A stretch of 64,000 nt of DNA from NCBI RefSeq assembly GCF_014529705.1, contig NZ_JAANIH010000003.1, positions 62,001 to 126,000 on the forward strand, read 5' to 3'. Origin of the DNA: Bradyrhizobium campsiandrae (GTDB lineage: Bacteria > Pseudomonadota > Alphaproteobacteria > Rhizobiales > Xanthobacteraceae). The notes beneath the pieces were generated by a model. That model did no database searches and had not been told where the DNA came from. It was given only the letters and a program-made list of their open reading frames with translations. The position numbers and the translations under genes are program-made. Below are positions 8,194-18,513 of this stretch, piece by piece; the stretch's first letter is position 1; every line of letters starts with the position of its first letter.

Positions 8194-9444
8194 TCAGGCG
8201 CGCACCGCCGCGAGTCCCGGCACCGCGGCGAAACCGGCCTTGGTGGCATAACCGCGCACGATTGCCTCGCGCTGGGAATAGCTCAGCACATTGTCGATAT
8301 TGTCGAAGCCGTCGGGCGCGAGCTGCTCGACGGCGTCGATGACGCCCTCCGGGCCGCCGCGCCGGTTGGAGCGAACGATATCCGCGGTCATCGGCAGGCG
8401 CTTCTTCTCGTATTCCATCAAAGCCTGACGCGGATGCTCAGCGCGCACAAGCGCATCGGCGAGGCAGCGCGCATCGAGGATCGCCTGCGAGGCACCGTTG
8501 GAGCCAACCGGATACATCGGATGCGCGGCATCGCCGAGCACCGTGACGCAACCGGACGACCAATAAGGCAAGGGATCGCGATCGCAGGTGGGATATTCGT
8601 AAAATTCAGGCGTCGCCGAGATCAGGCTTTTCACATCGATATAGGGCACCGAGAAGCGTGCGACATGCGGCATCAGTTCCTCGCGCCGGCCCGGCCGCGA
8701 CCAGTCTTCCTTTCGTGGCGGCGGCGCATTGCCCTCGCCCACCTTCACCAGCACGGCCCAATTGGTCAGACGGCTCGCGGAGCTCGATCCTTCCGCGATC
8801 GGATAGATCACCACCTTGGCATTGAGGCCGCCGGCGACGATCATCGATTTTCCGGTGAGGAACAACGGCCAGTCGCGCGCACCGCGCCAGAGCATCAGGC
8901 CGTTCCAGCACGGCGGCCCTTCGTTCGGGAACAGCGTGTCGCGGACGCGTGAATGGATGCCGTCGGCACCGATCAGGATATCGCCGTGCGCGGTGTGGAT
9001 GTGCGCACCCGCACGATCGAAGAAGTAGGCCGTGACGCCGCCCTCGTCCTGTGTGAAGGCGCCGAGCCTGCAGCCGGTGTGGATCGCCTCTGCTCCCAGC
9101 CGCTCCTCGACGGCGCGATGAATGACGCCCTGGAGGCGGCCGCGGTGGATCGAGAATTGCGGAACGTCATGGCCGGCGTCCACGCCGCGGGCTTCGCGCC
9201 AGACCTCCTGGCCATGGCGGTTGAGGTAGTAGAGCTGGTCGGTACGGATCGCGACGTCGTCGAGTTTCTGCAACAGGCCAAGGCTGGCAAGCTCCCGCAT
9301 GGCATGCGGCAGCGTGTTGATCCCAACGCCGAGCTCGCGGATCGTGTCGGACTGCTCGAAAATCTCGCAGCCGATGCCGCGGGCCCCCAGCATCAAAGCC
9401 GTGGTGAGACCACCGATACCACCACCGACGATAATCGCCTTCAT
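8194..9444 (-). CDS. FAD-dependent aromatic monooxygenase (salicylate/3-hydroxybenzoate hydroxylase type)
   Basis: 416 residues. The FAD-binding GGGIGG motif is at residues 7-12, the DG motif appears as GADGIHSRVRD, and the second FAD motif as TVLGDAAHPMYP, all diagnostic of class A flavin hydroxylases. They use NAD(P)H and oxygen to hydroxylate aromatic rings. The ATG at 9444 is chosen because the FAD fold begins at once; the open frame extends further upstream. It lies 52 bp after the bifunctional monooxygenase/reductase gene on the same strand, so it is probably in that operon. The substrate is unknown. Confidence 0.85.
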   Translation of the reverse strand: MKAIIVGGGIGGLTTALMLGARGIGCEIFEQSDTIRELGVGINTLPHAMRELASLGLLQKLDDVAIRTDQLYYLNRHGQEVWREARGVDAGHDVPQFSIHRGRLQGVIHRAVEERLGAEAIHTGCRLGAFTQDEGGVTAYFFDRAGAHIHTAHGDILIGADGIHSRVRDTLFPNEGPPCWNGLMLWRGARDWPLFLTGKSMIVAGGLNAKVVIYPIAEGSSSASRLTNWAVLVKVGEGNAPPPRKEDWSRPGRREELMPHVARFSVPYIDVKSLISATPEFYEYPTCDRDPLPYWSSGCVTVLGDAAHPMYPVGSNGASQAILDARCLADALVRAEHPRQALMEYEKKRLPMTADIVRSNRRGGPEGVIDAVEQLAPDGFDNIDNVLSYSQREAIVRGYATKAGFAAVPGLAAVRA

Positions 9445-9496
9445 CGCCCTAACTCCACTCAATACGCAGGCAATGGGGTTAACGTCGCACGGGCGG

Positions 9497-11848
9497 TCAC
9501 TCCGCCGCAAGCGGCTTTGTCGCCTCCGACCTGAGCTCGGCCCGGGTCTTGGGCTTAGCCTTAATTCTCAGCTCCTCGAGATCCTGCCGATCGCGGATGC
9601 TATTGCGGAAAATCTGGTCCTTACCTGGCAGATATTGCGGCGGGCAGAACGCCTCATTCGCGCCATACCAGGCCGCCGCCTTCATGGTGAAGAAGGGATC
9701 GACCAGATGCGGGCGCCCCAGCGCGACGAGGTCGGCCCGCCCGGCAGCCAAAATGGTGTTGGCCTGGTCCGCGGTCGTGATGTTGCCGACGCACATGGTC
9801 GCCACCCGCGCCTCGTTGCGGACCTGATCGGAAAATGGCGTCTGGAACATGCGGCCATAGACCGGCTGCGCATCGCGAACCGTCTGCCCGGTCGAGACGT
9901 CGACGAGATCGACACCCGCCTCGGCAAAGGCCCGCGCGATGGCCACCGCATCGTCTCCGGTAATGCCGCCGTCAGCCCAGTCGGTTGCGGAAATGCGCAC
10001 AGACATCGGCTTGTGCTTCGGCCATACCGCGCGCAGCGCCTCAAATATCTCGAGCGGGAAGCGCAGACGGTTCTCAAGGGAGCCGCCATATTCGTCGGTA
10101 CGTGCGTTCGTCAGCGGCGAGATGAAGCTCGCGAGCAGGTAGCCGTGGGCGCAGTGCAGCTCGAGCATGTCGAAACCGCAACGCTCACCGCGCTCGGCCG
10201 CGGCGACGAAGGAGTCTCGCACCGCATTCATTCCGGCCCGATCGAGCTCACGCGGCACCTGGCTATCAGGGAAGTAGGGCAACGGCGATGCCGAGACCAC
10301 GTCCCAGCCGCCTTCGTCCAGCGGGCGGTCGATGCCATCCCACATCAGCTTGGTCGCGCCCTTGCGGCCCGCATGCCCGAGCTGGAGGCAGATTTTCGCT
10401 GCGGAGTTCCCGTGAACGAAATCCACGATGCGTCGCCACGACGTTTCCTGCTCATCATTCCACAGCCCGGCGCAGCCGGGCGTAATCCGCGCGTCGCGGC
10501 TGACACAGGTCATCTCGGTAAAGATCAAGCCCGCGCCGCCGATCGCGCGCGAGCCGTAGTGCACGAGGTGGAAATCGCCTGGCACGCCCTCTTTTGCCGA
10601 GTACATGCACATCGGCGACATCACGGCGCGGTTGGCGACCTCCATCTCGCGAAGCCGGAACGGCTGGAACAGCGGCACCATGGGCTTGTCGATATCGATA
10701 TCGAAGCCGTTGCTGCGCACCTGTTGGGCGAATGACTTCTCCACTTCGGCAACGAAATCGGGCGCACGCAGCTTGAGATTGTCATAGGTGATCGCCTTCG
10801 AGCGCGTCATCACCCCGAACGCGAACTGCACGGGGTCGAAATCCCAGAAACGGTCGACGTGCTCGAACCAGACCAGCGAGACGTCTGCGGCGTGCTGCGT
10901 CTTCTCGACTTCTTCGCGGCGACCGTGCTCATAGACATCCAGCGCGGCCGTGATGTCCGGCGCCTTCGCCATGGCGTCGGCCAACGCGATCGCATCCTCC
11001 ATCGCGAGCTTGGTGCCGGAGCCGATCGAGAAATGGGCGCTCGCCTTGGCGTCGCCGAGCAGGACCATGTTGTCCTTCACCCAGCGCTTGCTGCGGATCA
11101 TGGGGAAGTTGCGCCACATCGAGCGATTGGTGAGCAGCCTGTGCCCGTCGAGGAACCAGCCGAAGATCTCGGCCATCCGCGCGGCGGACTGGGTCTCGTT
11201 CAGCCCGGTCAGCCCTGCCCGCTCGAACGTCTGCGGATCGGTCTCAAAGATCCAGGTCGAGTGACCGGCTTCATATTGGTAAGCATGGGCGATGAAAGGG
11301 CCCCACTCCGTCTCCTGGAAGATGAAGGTGAAGGCATCGAGCGGCCTGGTCGAGCCCATCCAGGCGAACTTGTTGGCGCGGAGATCAACCTCCGGCTGGA
11401 AGTGCTCGGCATATTTCTCGCGGAAACGGCTGTTCACGCCATCGGCGAGCAGGATGAGATCGGCATCGGCAAAGCGCGACTCGTCGTCGATGTCGACTTC
11501 GAAATGCAGGACAACACCGAGTTCGCGCGCCCGCTCTTGCAGGATCAGAAGCAGCTTCTGCCGCGAGCAGCCGCAAAAGCCATTACCCCCGACCCGGTGC
11601 ACCGTGCCGCGAAAATGCACGGCAATGTCATCCCAATAGGCAAACTCCTGGGTGATGCGGCGATAGCTTGGAAGATCGTGCTTCTCGAAATTGTCCAACG
11701 TGGCATCCGAGAAGACCACGCCAAAGCCGAACGTATCGTCGGCGCGGTTGCGCTCGTAGACGGTGATGTCGGCGCTCGGGCGCTGTTTCTTCAGCAGGAT
11801 CGCTGCGTAGAGACCCGCGGGTCCGCCACCGATGATCGCGACTTTCAT
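9497..11848 (-). CDS. Bifunctional 2-aminobenzoyl-CoA (or salicylyl-CoA) monooxygenase/reductase
   Basis: 783 residues, two fused enzymes. Residues 1 to about 385 form a class A flavin monooxygenase (GGGPAG at 7-12, [31 protein letters not shown]). Residues about 390-770 form an Old Yellow Enzyme-type reductase starting near [20 protein letters not shown], with a HCAHGYLL active-site region. This architecture and length match 2-aminobenzoyl-CoA monooxygenase/reductase of Azoarcus evansii, which hydroxylates and then reduces the CoA-activated ring, dearomatising it without ring-cleavage oxygenation. Databases often name relatives salicylyl-CoA 5-hydroxylase. A perfect operator palindrome lies 35 bp upstream. 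The substrate is inferred from architecture and neighbours. Confidence 0.88.
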   Translation of the reverse strand: MKVAIIGGGPAGLYAAILLKKQRPSADITVYERNRADDTFGFGVVFSDATLDNFEKHDLPSYRRITQEFAYWDDIAVHFRGTVHRVGGNGFCGCSRQKLLLILQERARELGVVLHFEVDIDDESRFADADLILLADGVNSRFREKYAEHFQPEVDLRANKFAWMGSTRPLDAFTFIFQETEWGPFIAHAYQYEAGHSTWIFETDPQTFERAGLTGLNETQSAARMAEIFGWFLDGHRLLTNRSMWRNFPMIRSKRWVKDNMVLLGDAKASAHFSIGSGTKLAMEDAIALADAMAKAPDITAALDVYEHGRREEVEKTQHAADVSLVWFEHVDRFWDFDPVQFAFGVMTRSKAITYDNLKLRAPDFVAEVEKSFAQQVRSNGFDIDIDKPMVPLFQPFRLREMEVANRAVMSPMCMYSAKEGVPGDFHLVHYGSRAIGGAGLIFTEMTCVSRDARITPGCAGLWNDEQETSWRRIVDFVHGNSAAKICLQLGHAGRKGATKLMWDGIDRPLDEGGWDVVSASPLPYFPDSQVPRELDRAGMNAVRDSFVAAAERGERCGFDMLELHCAHGYLLASFISPLTNARTDEYGGSLENRLRFPLEIFEALRAVWPKHKPMSVRISATDWADGGITGDDAVAIARAFAEAGVDLVDVSTGQTVRDAQPVYGRMFQTPFSDQVRNEARVATMCVGNITTADQANTILAAGRADLVALGRPHLVDPFFTMKAAAWYGANEAFCPPQYLPGKDQIFRNSIRDRQDLEELRIKAKPKTRAELRSEATKPLAAE

Positions 11849-11882
11849 GGAAGCCTCGCCAATTCACCTCGCCATAAAAACT

Positions 11883-11898
11883 ATTTTAAGCCTAAAAT
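11883..11898. promoter_or_regulatory. MarR-type operator, bifunctional monooxygenase promoter
   Basis: ATTTTAAGCCTAAAAT is the exact reverse complement of the site at 5596. On the minus strand, TTGCCA and TAAAAT are separated by 16 bp, giving a good sigma-70 promoter whose -10 is one operator arm. Confidence 0.68.
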
Positions 11899-11945
11899 AA
11901 TTTCTGGCAAGCCTTGGTTTGTGCGATGCCAGCCCTCTCCGCAGC

Positions 11946-12782
11946 TCAGTCGCCTCTGAACACGGGCTTGACCTTGTTGGCGAAGGCCTCGAAGGCGCGC
12001 TCGAAATCGGCCGTGGTCATGCACAGGGCCTGGGCAATGGCTTCGGATTCGATCGCCTCCTCAACCGACATCGCCCATTCCATGGCCAGCATCCGCTTGG
12101 TCATGGTGTTTGCGAAGGTGGGGCCCTCCGCGACCTGCCTGGCCAACAGTTGGGCCTGGGTCAGCACCTGCTCTGGGGTGACGATGCGGCTGAAAAAGCC
12201 CCAGCGCTCGCCCTCGTCCGCGGTCATGAACCGGCCCGTGTAGAGAAGCTCTGAGGCGCGGGACTGGCCGATGATCCGCGGCAGGATCGCGCAGGCGCCC
12301 ATGTCGCAGCCCGCAAGCCCGACCTTGTTGAACAGGAACGCCACCTTGGCACCACTTGCGGCGAGCCGCATGTCGGACGCCATGGCGATGATGGCGCCAG
12401 CGCCGGCACAGATGCCCTCCACAGCGGCCACGATCGGCTGAGGGCACGCCCGCATCGCCTTGACGAGATCACCGGTCATCCGCGTGAACGCCGTCAGCCC
12501 CTTGGTGTCCATCTTCACCAGCGGGCCGATGATCTCGAACACGTCGCCGCCGGATGAGAAATTACCGCCGGCGCCGGTGACGACGATGGACTTGACCGCG
12601 TCGTCGAACGCGCAGGCGCGGAAAAAGTCGGTCAGCTCTCGATAGCTTTCGAAGGTAAGTGGGTTCTTCCGTTCTGGACGGTTGAGCGTCACGGTGGCAA
12701 CGCCATCGACGACCGCCAGCAGGAAGTGTTGCGGCGAATAGTCCGCAAGCGGCACGGTGACGGGATTGGCTGGTCTGCTCAT
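11946..12782 (-). CDS. Enoyl-CoA hydratase/isomerase family protein
   Basis: 278 residues, crotonase fold. The oxyanion-hole segments are visible as [10 protein letters not shown] and [19 protein letters not shown], followed by a [17 protein letters not shown] stretch where catalytic acids usually sit. It should hydrate or isomerise a cyclic or ring-opened enoyl-CoA after ring reduction. The ATG at 12782 has AAGGAG 8 bp upstream. It lies 37 bp after the SDR gene in the same operon. The exact step is inferred. Confidence 0.87.
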   Translation of the reverse strand: MSRPANPVTVPLADYSPQHFLLAVVDGVATVTLNRPERKNPLTFESYRELTDFFRACAFDDAVKSIVVTGAGGNFSSGGDVFEIIGPLVKMDTKGLTAFTRMTGDLVKAMRACPQPIVAAVEGICAGAGAIIAMASDMRLAASGAKVAFLFNKVGLAGCDMGACAILPRIIGQSRASELLYTGRFMTADEGERWGFFSRIVTPEQVLTQAQLLARQVAEGPTFANTMTKRMLAMEWAMSVEEAIESEAIAQALCMTTADFERAFEAFANKVKPVFRGD

Positions 12783-12819
12783 GCAATCTCCTTGGCTTCC
12801 TTGTTCCGCGCCCGCGACG

Positions 12820-13581
12820 CTAGATCTCGCCCCCGGCCACGGCAATGGCCTGCCCCGTGATCGCGCTGGCGTGCTCGCTGCACAACCAGAGCACGGCATT
12901 TGCCACTTCCCGCGTCGTGACCAGGCGCCCCTGCGGATTGTGCTTCGCGAGCTCGGCGATCGCCTGCTCGCGGGTGCGTCCGGTCTTCTTCATGATGTTG
13001 TCGATGCTGCCGGCGACCAGATCGGTGTCGGTGAAGCCGGGGCACACCGCATTCACGGTCACCTTGCTGGCGGCCATTTCCAGGGCCAGCGAGCGTACGA
13101 GACCGACCACCGCGTGCTTGGCCGCCGTGTACGCGCTCACGTAAGCATAACCTTTGAGCCCGGCCGTCGATGCAATTGCCACGATACGCCCATAGGGCCG
13201 GTCCTTCATCTCCGGCAGCACCGCGCTGATGGCATGGACAACGCCCATGAAATTCACATCCATCATGCGCGCAAAAAGGGCGCTGTCCGATTTCGCAAAC
13301 GGCGCCGATTCGGCGCTTCCGGCGTTGGCAATCAGGATATCGATCGGCTTTCGGGCGCTCGCCTCTGCGACCGCGGCTTTCAGTGCGGCTTCGTCGGAGA
13401 CGTCGGCGACCGCCATGAAATGTGCAGCCCCTGCGGCAACCGCTTCCTGGAGGCTCGCGGAATTGCGGCCAAGCACCGTCACCGTGGCGCCCGCGCCGAC
13501 AAGAGAGGCCGCAATCGCGCGGCCGATACCTCGGCCACCCCCGGTCACAAGCGCGTGCGGCGAGTGCGGCAATCCGGACAT
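12820..13581 (-). CDS. Short-chain dehydrogenase/reductase
   Basis: 253 residues, classical [11 protein letters not shown] cofactor motif near residue 13, NAG motif (IANAGSAES), catalytic Ser before the YxxxK motif (SAYTAAKHA) and a C-terminal [11 protein letters not shown] end. It oxidises or reduces a hydroxyacyl-CoA-type alcohol with NAD(P). It is the first gene of the minus-strand unit with the enoyl-CoA hydratase, and an operator-like palindrome lies 44 bp upstream. Confidence 0.88.
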   Translation of the reverse strand: MSGLPHSPHALVTGGGRGIGRAIAASLVGAGATVTVLGRNSASLQEAVAAGAAHFMAVADVSDEAALKAAVAEASARKPIDILIANAGSAESAPFAKSDSALFARMMDVNFMGVVHAISAVLPEMKDRPYGRIVAIASTAGLKGYAYVSAYTAAKHAVVGLVRSLALEMAASKVTVNAVCPGFTDTDLVAGSIDNIMKKTGRTREQAIAELAKHNPQGRLVTTREVANAVLWLCSEHASAITGQAIAVAGGEI

Positions 13582-13624
13582 GCGCTTGCTCCCTCAAGTT
13601 TCTACGGACTGATTGCTCTGATAT

Positions 13625-13640
13625 ATTTTAACCTTCAAAC
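13625..13640. promoter_or_regulatory. MarR-type operator, SDR side
   Basis: ATTTTAACCTTCAAAC is a degenerate member of the operator set. On the minus strand it again supplies TAAAAT as a probable -10 for the SDR gene. Confidence 0.45.
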
Positions 13641-13704
13641 ATTTGCAAATGAAGTCGCGTTGCCGCTTCCACGGCAGTGATCTGAACAGTCCGGCCCGAA
13701 AATT

Positions 13705-13720
13705 GCTTTAAGTATAAAAT
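13705..13720. promoter_or_regulatory. MarR-type operator, hydrolase side
   Basis: GCTTTAAGTATAAAAT keeps the TTTAAG and TAAAAT arms and lies 61 bp before the GTG of the plus-strand hydrolase operon. With the site at 13625, this divergent region carries one operator per direction. Confidence 0.45.
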
Positions 13721-13780
13721 TATCCCTTCCCATCCCCCACAGGCCTGTTAGCATCGCTGGGCCACGCATAAGGATGTCTC

Positions 13781-14599
13781 GTGTCGCAGCCTGCGCCAAT
13801 GATAACAAGGGACGGACGCTTCGCCTATGAAGCCGCCGGAGATCCGGCCGCGATACCTCTGATTTTCCTGCATGGCATTGGCGGCGCAGCACGGGCTTGG
13901 CGGCAGCAGCTGGCCGCGTTCGGCAATCGCTTCCGCACGATCGCGTGGGACATGCCGGGCTATGGTGGATCCGCGCCGCTGACCAGCGTCAGTATCGCTG
14001 CCCTGGCCGATGCGTTGCAGCAGTTCATTGAGCAGATCGGCGCAGCGAAACCCATTCTGGTCGGCCATTCGATCGGCGGCATGATCGTCCAGAAATGGCT
14101 GGTGCAATCGCCGAAGCTGGCGCGCGCGGTCGTGCTTGCACAGACCAGCCCGGCCTTCGGCAAGGCCGACGGCGACTGGCAGAAATCATTCATCGCGGCG
14201 CGGCTGGGGCCGCTCGACCGCGGCGAGACTATGACGTCGCTGGCGCCATCACTCGTGAAAGAGCTCGTCGGCGACGATCCTGATCCCAAAGGGATGGAGC
14301 TTGCCCGCGAGTGCATGGGAAGCGTGCCGGAGGCGAGTTATCGCGCCATGATGCTGGCCTTGATCGGATTCGATCAGCGCAGCACACTTAAGGAGATTTG
14401 CGTGCCAACACTGCTGCTGTCCGGCTCCAAGGATAACAATGCGCCAGCGCCGATGATGGCGAAGACAGCGACCTACATTCCCGGCGCCGAATATGTCGAA
14501 CTCCCCGGCGTCGGCCATCTCGCCAACCTCGAGCGCCCTGACGCCTTCGACCAGGCTCTCGGCCGCTTCGTGAACTCCGTCGCCGCAAAACACGGGTAA
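13781..14599 (+). CDS. Alpha/beta hydrolase
   Basis: 272 residues. The fold is shown by the oxyanion segment FLHGIGG, the nucleophile elbow VGHSIGGMI (Ser near residue 98), an Asp-bearing LLLSGSKDNNAP strand and a C-terminal GVGHLANLERP His. It resembles 3-oxoadipate enol-lactonase-type and ring-opening C-C hydrolases. In this pathway it could hydrolyse a cyclic or CoA intermediate. GTG start with AAGGATG just upstream. It is the first gene of a plus-strand operon running to 19506. Confidence 0.85.
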   Translation: MSQPAPMITRDGRFAYEAAGDPAAIPLIFLHGIGGAARAWRQQLAAFGNRFRTIAWDMPGYGGSAPLTSVSIAALADALQQFIEQIGAAKPILVGHSIGGMIVQKWLVQSPKLARAVVLAQTSPAFGKADGDWQKSFIAARLGPLDRGETMTSLAPSLVKELVGDDPDPKGMELARECMGSVPEASYRAMMLALIGFDQRSTLKEICVPTLLLSGSKDNNAPAPMMAKTATYIPGAEYVELPGVGHLANLERPDAFDQALGRFVNSVAAKHG

Positions 14600-14606
14600 C
14601 CGCGCC

Positions 14607-15896
14607 ATGACCATGCAAGTCAGCAAAACCATCGGCGCGAGCGGCAAGGTCGCGCTGGATGCACCGATCTTCGATCCCGTGGCGTTCCGCCTGACCGATG
14701 AGCAGGCCGGAATCATCGCGCGGGCACGCGAGATCGGCCAGAGCGTATTCGCCGGCCGCGCCGCGGAATATGATCGCGAGGCGATCTTCCCGACCGAGAA
14801 TTACCGCGACCTGCATCGCGTTGGCCTGCTCGGCATCGCGGTGCCCAAGAAGCACGGCGGGCTGGGCGCCAACTATCAGACCTATGCTCTCGCCGCAGCT
14901 GAAATCGGCCGCTATTGCGGCGCGACCGCCCTGACCTGGAACATGCATGTCTGCTCGACGCTGTGGTCCGGGCCGCTGGCCGATGATCTCGACATGGACG
15001 CGGACACCCGCGCCGAGCACGAAAAGCGGCGGGCGGTCCACTACAAGCGCATCGTCGAGGACGGCGCGATCTACTCCCAACCCTTCTCGGAAGGGGGCGC
15101 AGCGGCAGCCGGCGGCGTCGCCTTCGGCACCGAGGCAAAGCCTGTCCAGGGTGGCTGGATCGTCAACGGCAAGAAGATCTTTGCGTCGCTCTCCGGCCAT
15201 GCCGATTATTACGGCGTCCTCTGCACGGAGATCGAGGAAGGCGAGAAAGCCTCGCGCCGCAATACGCTGTACCTCGCCATTTCAGCAAAGTCGCAGGGCG
15301 TCTCGGTCGTCGGCGACTGGGATCCACTCGGCATGCGCGGCACGGTCTCGCGAACGCTGCTGTTCAAGGATGTGTTCGTTCCCGACGACTCCGCGCTGAT
15401 GCCACGCGGAGTCTATTTCCAGGCGGCGATGCGCTGGCCACACATGTTCCTGACACTGTCGCCGACCTATATGGGCCTCGCGCAAGCTGCCTATGATTTC
15501 ACCGTTCGCTACCTGCGCGGCGAGGTGCCGGGCATGCCGCCGGTCAAACGCCGGATGTACCCGACCAAGCAGATCGCGGTCGCGCAAATGCAGATTAAGC
15601 TCGAGCAGATCAAGGCAATCTGGTTCCAGGCCGTCACCGAAGCGCGCGCCAATCCGAGCAAGGAGCAGGTGTTGCGCGCCTATGCTGCGCAATATTCGGT
15701 GATGGAGGGCGCCAACGACCTCGCGGCCCTCGCGATCCGCACCTGCGGCGGCCAGGCCATGCTGCGGTCGTTGCCGCTGGAGCGCATCTATCGCGACAGC
15801 CGGTGCGGCTCGCTGATGCTGCCCTGGACGGCCGAACTCTGCCTCGACCGGATCGGTCGCGAGGCGCTGTACGAGGCCGGCGAAACGGACGACTAA
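14607..15896 (+). CDS. Acyl-CoA dehydrogenase
   Basis: 429 residues with the full FAD fold: N-terminal helical domain (LTDEQAGIIARAREIGQSVF), middle beta domain with GGWIVNGKKIFASLSGHADYY and a GMRGTVSRTLLFKDVFVP segment, and a C-terminal helical domain ending near the IRTCGGQAMLRSLPLERIYRD region. It introduces an alpha,beta double bond in an acyl-CoA and passes electrons to ETF. Spaced 7 bp from the hydrolase and 2 bp from the next ligase, so it is tightly co-transcribed. Confidence 0.9.
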   Translation: MTMQVSKTIGASGKVALDAPIFDPVAFRLTDEQAGIIARAREIGQSVFAGRAAEYDREAIFPTENYRDLHRVGLLGIAVPKKHGGLGANYQTYALAAAEIGRYCGATALTWNMHVCSTLWSGPLADDLDMDADTRAEHEKRRAVHYKRIVEDGAIYSQPFSEGGAAAAGGVAFGTEAKPVQGGWIVNGKKIFASLSGHADYYGVLCTEIEEGEKASRRNTLYLAISAKSQGVSVVGDWDPLGMRGTVSRTLLFKDVFVPDDSALMPRGVYFQAAMRWPHMFLTLSPTYMGLAQAAYDFTVRYLRGEVPGMPPVKRRMYPTKQIAVAQMQIKLEQIKAIWFQAVTEARANPSKEQVLRAYAAQYSVMEGANDLAALAIRTCGGQAMLRSLPLERIYRDSRCGSLMLPWTAELCLDRIGREALYEAGETDD

Positions 15897-15898
15897 CG

Positions 15899-17425
15899 GT
15901 GGATCTCTGTAGTCTGATCGATCGCAACGCGGCGTTTGCGCCAGACAAAACAGCCATTGCCTTTGAAGGGAAGCGGCTGAGCTACGCGGCATTCGCCGAT
16001 CGCATTGAACGGACGGCGACAGGCTTGAAACGGGAGTTCGGCGTTGGCCGCGGTGATCGCGTCGCCATCCTGAGCCTGAACCGGCCAGACTACCTGGTCC
16101 TGCTCTACGCATGTGCCCGGCTCGGCGCGATGCTGGTGCCGCTGAACTGGAGGCTCGCGGTCGCCGAGCAGCTCTTCATTCTCACGGATGCCGGCGCCAA
16201 GGTGCTGGTGCTCGAGCAGGCCTTTGAAACCATCCTCTCCGAACTTGCAGCGGGGACTGCCGTCATCGGGCTCGATTTTGCACCACCGAGCGGAACGACA
16301 TTTGAAGGCTTGTTGACGCACGGTGACGGCAGCAGCCAGAATCCGCACACCGATCTCTCCTGCCCCCTGCTCATCGTCTATACGTCAGGGACCACCGGAC
16401 GGCCGAAGGGCGCGGTGCTGCGCCAGGAGGCGCTGTTCTGGAACGGCGTCATGAGCCAGCACATGCACAACATGACGTCGAACGATCATGTGCTCACGGT
16501 GCTGCCGTTTTTCCACGTCGGAGGCCTCAACATCCAGACGACCGCGGCGCTCCAGCTCGGTGCGACCGTCACGATCCACGCCCGTTTCGGCCCGGAAGCG
16601 GCGCTGGCTGCGATCGAACAGGAACGACCGACCTTGACGGTCATGGTGCCCACAATCATCCAGGCCATTAGCGAGCATCCTGCCTGGGCCGCCACTGACC
16701 TTTCATCGTTGAAAGCCGTCACCACCGGCTCGACGATCGTGCCGCCGCACCTGCTCGAGCGTTTTGTCGCGCGCGGCGTGCCGGTGCTGCAAGTTTACGG
16801 TTCGACCGAGACCTGCCCTATCGCAGTCTACACCCGTCTCGGCGGCGATCTCTCGCGCGCGGGATCGACTGGACTGGCCGGGCTGTGCTGCGAAGCCAAG
16901 GTGATCGATCAGGCCGGCAACGAAGTACCTGCTGGCACACCTGGCGAGATCGTCGTGCGCGGGCCCAACGTATTCTTCGAATATTGGGGCAACGCCGACG
17001 CCACGCGCGACGCGCTCCACGACGGCTGGTATCGCACTGGCGACATTGGCCTGCGCGACGCGGACGGCTATTTCTGGGTCCGCGATCGCAAGAAGAACAT
17101 GATCATCTCCGGCGGCGAGAACGTCTATCCCGCCGAGGTCGAGCGCGTGTTGCTCGAACATCCCGACGTCATCGAATGCGCCGTGATCGGAAGGCCAGAC
17201 CCGCGCTGGGACGAAGTGCCGATTGCCTATGTCATCCGGCGATCCGTCTGCAGGCTCGAAGCTGACGAGCTTAGAGCTCACGCTCAGGCCCAGCTCGCCC
17301 GCTACAAGGTTCCGCGCGACATCGTCTTCGTCGCCGACATGCCGCGCACGGCACTGGGCAAGGTCCAGCACTTCCTGCTGAAGCAGCTTGACGCGCAGAC
17401 CCGGGCGCAAGGAGAAGCATCTTGA
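15899..17425 (+). CDS. AMP-dependent acyl/aryl-CoA synthetase
   Basis: 508 residues. P-loop-like YTSGTTGRPKGAVL, a YGSTETCPIA adenine-binding motif, YRTGDIGLRDADGYFWVRDR hinge and a C-terminal RTALGKVQHFLLK lysine. It forms a CoA thioester from an organic acid. A GTG at 15899, two bases after the acyl-CoA dehydrogenase stop, is chosen because homology begins there; the frame is open upstream into that gene. This second ligase of the cluster may activate a ring-opened diacid or a related aromatic acid; the substrate is unknown. Confidence 0.87.
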   Translation: MDLCSLIDRNAAFAPDKTAIAFEGKRLSYAAFADRIERTATGLKREFGVGRGDRVAILSLNRPDYLVLLYACARLGAMLVPLNWRLAVAEQLFILTDAGAKVLVLEQAFETILSELAAGTAVIGLDFAPPSGTTFEGLLTHGDGSSQNPHTDLSCPLLIVYTSGTTGRPKGAVLRQEALFWNGVMSQHMHNMTSNDHVLTVLPFFHVGGLNIQTTAALQLGATVTIHARFGPEAALAAIEQERPTLTVMVPTIIQAISEHPAWAATDLSSLKAVTTGSTIVPPHLLERFVARGVPVLQVYGSTETCPIAVYTRLGGDLSRAGSTGLAGLCCEAKVIDQAGNEVPAGTPGEIVVRGPNVFFEYWGNADATRDALHDGWYRTGDIGLRDADGYFWVRDRKKNMIISGGENVYPAEVERVLLEHPDVIECAVIGRPDPRWDEVPIAYVIRRSVCRLEADELRAHAQAQLARYKVPRDIVFVADMPRTALGKVQHFLLKQLDAQTRAQGEAS

Positions 17426-18510
17426 AGATTGCGGTTCTGGGTGGAGGAAACGGCTCTTTCGCGGCCGCGGGCGATTTTGCCCTGTCGGGGCACGAGGTCC
17501 GGCTCTGGCGCCGTGACGCGCACCAGGTCGAAACGCACCGCGCCGCAGGCTCTCGCATTCTGGTCAAGGACCACAATGGCCGTCATGATGTGACGTTGGC
17601 ACTGGTAACGACCGACATCGCGGAAGCCATTGGCGGTGTGGAGCTGATACTGTGCCCTGCCCCGGCTTTCGCGCAACCGGATATCGCCCGCCTCCTCGCC
17701 CCGCATCTGCGGGATGGCCAGGTGGTGTTCCTGCCTCCGGCGACGTTCGGCTCGATGATCTTCGCGCAGGCGGCTCGGGACGCCGGCAATCGCGCCAAGG
17801 CGAGTTTCGCCGAAACCGGCACGCTACCCTGGCTGACCCGCAAGCACGGGCCATTCGAGGTCGCCATCACGATACGCGCCAAGCGCCTGCCTGTTGGCGT
17901 ATTCCCGCTCGATCAGGCGCCGCATGCGCTTGAGGTGATTGGACGCGCCTTCCCTGACGTGATCGAACCCTGCGGTGACGCGCTATCCGGCGCGCTGATG
18001 AATGCAGGCTGCATCATCCATCCGCCATTGATCGTGATGAACGCGGGCCCGATCGAGCATTTTGAGCGCTGGGACATCCACAAGGAAGGAACGCAAGCCG
18101 CGATCCGGCGCGTGACCGATGCTCTCGACGCCGAGCGGATCGCCGTGCGCGAGGCACTGGGATATGGCGCACCGCATTTCCCGCTCGTTCATCATTACGC
18201 CAGGGAAGGCGAGATCTGGATGTATGGCCGGGGCTCGCACGATCGCCTGACCGATTCCGGCGATTGGCGCGAGCGGATCGTGCTGACTGAACACCGCTAC
18301 ATGCGCGAGGATCTGCGGCTTGGGCTATCGCTGCTGGTCTCCGTCGCGGAGCTGGCGGGCGCCGCTACGCCGCTCGCCAAGGCATTCCTCGCCATCGGCG
18401 GCGCAATCTGCGGCGAGGATTTCATGCAAACCGGCCGAACGCTGGAGACGCTGGGACTCGACAAGCTTCACAAGGCCGAATTGCAGACGCTGCTTCGTGA
18501 GGGATTCTGA
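17422..18510 (+). CDS. NAD/NADP octopine/nopaline dehydrogenase family protein
   Basis: 362 residues. N-terminal Rossmann motif VLGGGNGSFAAAGDFALSG and a C-terminal opine-dehydrogenase-like helical domain with NAGCIIHPPLIVMNAG and HYAREGEIWMYG. Family members reduce or oxidise amino or keto acid conjugates. TTG start within the preceding stop (TTGA overlap) and a good AGGAGAAG ribosome site. Its place in a CoA pathway is unusual; it may handle an imine or amino acid product of the ring nitrogen. Function is inferred only at family level. Confidence 0.8.
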   Translation: MKIAVLGGGNGSFAAAGDFALSGHEVRLWRRDAHQVETHRAAGSRILVKDHNGRHDVTLALVTTDIAEAIGGVELILCPAPAFAQPDIARLLAPHLRDGQVVFLPPATFGSMIFAQAARDAGNRAKASFAETGTLPWLTRKHGPFEVAITIRAKRLPVGVFPLDQAPHALEVIGRAFPDVIEPCGDALSGALMNAGCIIHPPLIVMNAGPIEHFERWDIHKEGTQAAIRRVTDALDAERIAVREALGYGAPHFPLVHHYAREGEIWMYGRGSHDRLTDSGDWRERIVLTEHRYMREDLRLGLSLLVSVAELAGAATPLAKAFLAIGGAICGEDFMQTGRTLETLGLDKLHKAELQTLLREGF

Positions 18511-18513
18511 TCG

